DNA from: an uncultured Oscillospiraceae bacterium
Lineage (GTDB): Bacteria; Bacillota; Clostridia; Oscillospirales; Oscillospiraceae
Direction: 5' to 3'
Length of the DNA: 40,398 nucleotides
NCBI GenBank assembly: GCA_944385665.1
Contig: CALWYB010000020.1
Coordinates: 1 to 40,398, forward strand
Under the pieces are notes generated by a model. It was given only the letters and a program-made list of their open reading frames with translations, searched no databases and had not been told where the DNA came from. Both the position numbers and the translations under genes were made by a program. Of this stretch, positions 38,869-40,398 are shown piece after piece. Numbering within the stretch: the stretch's first letter is position 1; the number at the start of each line of letters is the position of its first letter.

Positions 38869-40119
38869 ATGGCAGTCGTCTCTTTGATCGTCCTGGTCAT
38901 CGTAGTGGCCATCGGCTTTATTAAAAAGGTGAACATCGGCTTTCTCTCCATCGGCGCAGCGGTGCTGCTGGGTATGGCCGGCGGCATGAGCAGCAAGGAA
39001 ATTGTGGCCGGGTTTGACACCTCCCTCTTTGTCACCCTGGTGGGCGTCACCTTCCTGTTCGGCATGGCCTCCATCAACGGCACCCTGGAGCTCATCTCCA
39101 AAAAGATCATCGCCCTGGTGGGCCGCCGGACCTTCCTCATCCCCATCCTCATGTTCTTCCTCTCCGCCGGCATCTCCGCCCTGGGTCCCGGCCACATCGC
39201 CGCCGGCATCCTGATGACCACCTTCGCCGTCTACCTGGCCCTGGAGATGAAAATTAACCCCTTCGCCACCGCTCTCTACGCCAAGCTGGGGGCCAACGCA
39301 GGCTGCGCCTCCCCCCTCTCCCTCACCGGTGTGCTGGCCAAGGGACTGTCCGAGCCTCTGGGCTACTCCGGCTTCGGCGTCCACCTCTTCGCCACCACCC
39401 TCATCTCCGGCTTTGTGTTCACCCTGGTGGTCTATGTGATCTATAAGGGCTACAAGGTGACCGCCGAGAACCCCATGAAGCTCTCGGAGCTGCCCAAGTT
39501 CAACAAGAAACAGCTCTTCACCATCCTGGTCATGGCGGTGCTGGTCATTTTGTGCATCGGCTTCCAGATGGACGTGGGCACCCTGGCCTTTGTGGGGGCC
39601 GCGATTCTGGTACTTACCGGCTGCGTGGATGAGAAGAAGGGCATCAAGAACATCCCCTGGGGCACCCTGCTGATGATCACCGGCGTGGGCGTGCTGGTCA
39701 ACGTAATGGACACCCTGGGCGGCATCTCCCTGATCTCCGACTTCCTCATGAGCGTCATGACCAAGGCCACCGCCGTGCCCATCATGGCTGCCACCAGCGG
39801 CATCCTCTCCTGGGTCAGTTCCACCACCGGCGTGGTCATGCCCACCCTGTACCCCGTGGCCGCGGAGATCGCCTCCAACATCGGCGCCAACTATGTGGAG
39901 CTCATCTCCGCCATTACCGCCACCTCCTTTGCCGCCGCCATCAGCCCCCTGTCCACCGGCGGTGCCATCATCCTCTCCTCCTACTCCGCCGCCAAGGAGC
40001 TGGAAATTGAGGAGCAGAACCGCCTGTTCAAGACCCTGTTCCTGCTGTCGGTAGCCAACGTAGCCATCAACGTCGTTCTGGCCGCTCTGGGCGTATTCAG
40101 CCTGTACGGCCTGGTGTAA
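38869..40119 (+). CDS. Carboxylate transporter (MatC/DASS-like)
   Basis: This 416-residue integral membrane protein has about 11 hydrophobic spans. It starts MAVVSLIVLVIVVAIGFIKK (AAAGGAG upstream). The N-terminal half resembles the MatC malonate/dicarboxylate carrier family (VNIGFLSIGAAVLLGMAGG, ISALGPGHIAAGILM) and the C-terminal half carries VSSTTGVVMPTLYPVA and AAAISPLSTGGAI repeats typical of SLC13/ion transporter folds. It likely imports a di- or tricarboxylate for PrpF and the hydratase. Confidence 0.9.
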   Translation: MAVVSLIVLVIVVAIGFIKKVNIGFLSIGAAVLLGMAGGMSSKEIVAGFDTSLFVTLVGVTFLFGMASINGTLELISKKIIALVGRRTFLIPILMFFLSAGISALGPGHIAAGILMTTFAVYLALEMKINPFATALYAKLGANAGCASPLSLTGVLAKGLSEPLGYSGFGVHLFATTLISGFVFTLVVYVIYKGYKVTAENPMKLSELPKFNKKQLFTILVMAVLVILCIGFQMDVGTLAFVGAAILVLTGCVDEKKGIKNIPWGTLLMITGVGVLVNVMDTLGGISLISDFLMSVMTKATAVPIMAATSGILSWVSSTTGVVMPTLYPVAAEIASNIGANYVELISAITATSFAAAISPLSTGGAIILSSYSAAKELEIEEQNRLFKTLFLLSVANVAINVVLAALGVFSLYGLV

Positions 40120-40134
40120 GAAAGGAGTTTCCCC

Positions 40135-40398
40135 ATGATCCAGCTTTCCAAGCAGGGTGTTTACCTGCTGCATAACGAGACCCTCGTAGATGAAACCGAC
40201 CACGAGCAGCTCACCGGCCGCCTGGGGTCCGTCCCTGCCAAGGACGAGGCCAAGAAGGGCACCATGGCCTACTCCATCCTGAAGGCCCACAACACCGTGG
40301 ACGATATGGAGCAGCTCTCTTTGAAGTTTGACTCCATGACCAGCCACGACATCACCTACGTGGGCATCATCCAGACCGCCCGGGCCTCCGGCATGAAG
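40135..40398 (+). CDS. Aconitase-family hydratase, N-terminal part (runs off right edge)
   Basis: The first 88 residues are visible from the ATG at 40135 (AAAGGAG upstream). They read MIQLSKQGVYLLHNETLVDE, a GTMAYSILKAHNT segment, and DITYVGIIQTARASGMK. This matches the start of the YbhJ-like aconitate hydratase family. Only 15 bases separate it from the transporter gene, so it is third in the operon. It probably hydrates the isomerised tricarboxylate. The Fe-S cysteines lie beyond the window. Confidence 0.82.
   Translation, partial: MIQLSKQGVYLLHNETLVDETDHEQLTGRLGSVPAKDEAKKGTMAYSILKAHNTVDDMEQLSLKFDSMTSHDITYVGIIQTARASGMK

Noticed and set aside
37603-40347. 914-codon open frame on the minus strand, rich in Gly, His and Asp
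   Set aside because: It is antisense to prpF, the transporter and the hydratase, whose plus-strand proteins match known families. GC-rich codons keep the opposite strand open.

Overview
The window looks like chromosomal DNA of a strictly anaerobic gut Firmicute of the Oscillospiraceae type (Flavonifractor, Lawsonibacter or Intestinimonas-like). This is inferred from strong GGAGG ribosome sites, mixed but mostly GC-rich codon use, flavodoxin lipoproteins, LysR/MerR/Rrf2/HxlR regulators and the protein families present. No rRNA, intact tRNA or CRISPR array was seen. The placement is inference, not a database match.

Layout. (1) 1-900: a partial unknown gene leaving the left edge, then a ~210-bp structured repeat and the 3' half of a tRNA-like sequence, which abuts a truncated membrane cytochrome gene (DUF4405 type). 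(2) 0.9-6.3 kb, minus strand: a MerR-led redox operon with three paralogous flavodoxin-like proteins carrying lipoprotein signals (one fused to an FGE/SUMF1-like domain, one broken by an in-frame TGA), a 4-oxalocrotonate tautomerase-like protein, a flavin-reductase-like protein, an aldo/keto reductase and the truncated cytochrome. (3) 6.4-10.4 kb: a LysR regulator divergent from a cytosolic flavodoxin, two aldo/keto reductases and an Fe-S flavoprotein/FMN reductase. (4) 10.5-13.2 kb: two overlapping radical SAM genes plus a flavin reductase, divergent from an HxlR regulator. (5) 13.3-17.5 kb: an Rrf2 regulator and a patatin, divergent from tandem sirtuin-like proteins, an HD hydrolase and a CGGC protein. 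Two direct-repeat operators overlap the promoter region. (6) 17.5-18.7 kb: a second copy of the structured repeat, a tRNA-Pro-like 3' half, a strong terminator and remnants of a serine recombinase and of another gene.

(7) 18.7-35.5 kb, minus strand, is a long catabolic locus. It encodes a GntR regulator, an Asp/Glu/hydantoin racemase, an aminotransferase, M28 and M20 peptidases, an Opp/Dpp-type ABC importer, an Old-Yellow-Enzyme family flavoprotein, an ATC-hydrolase family protein, a CoA-disulfide-reductase/rhodanese fusion and a siroheme sulfite-reductase-like protein. A shared ~29-bp sequence precedes two of its transcription units and is the likely GntR operator. The locus appears built to import a peptide or modified amino acid, cleave it, racemise or transaminate it and handle released sulfur. 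The substrate is not known. (8) 35.8-36.3 kb: tag (3-methyladenine DNA glycosylase I). (9) 36.5-40.4 kb: a LysR regulator divergent from prpF, a MatC/DASS-like carboxylate transporter and the start of an aconitase-family hydratase, probably for uptake and isomerisation of an aconitate-like tricarboxylate. The promoter region carries two CATAGTT-based dyads.

The best candidates for something undescribed are the covarying structured repeat joined to tRNA 3' halves, the Rrf2-controlled tandem-sirtuin/HD/CGGC/patatin locus, the lipoprotein flavodoxin cluster with its FGE-like fusion, and the GntR-controlled peptide/sulfur locus.
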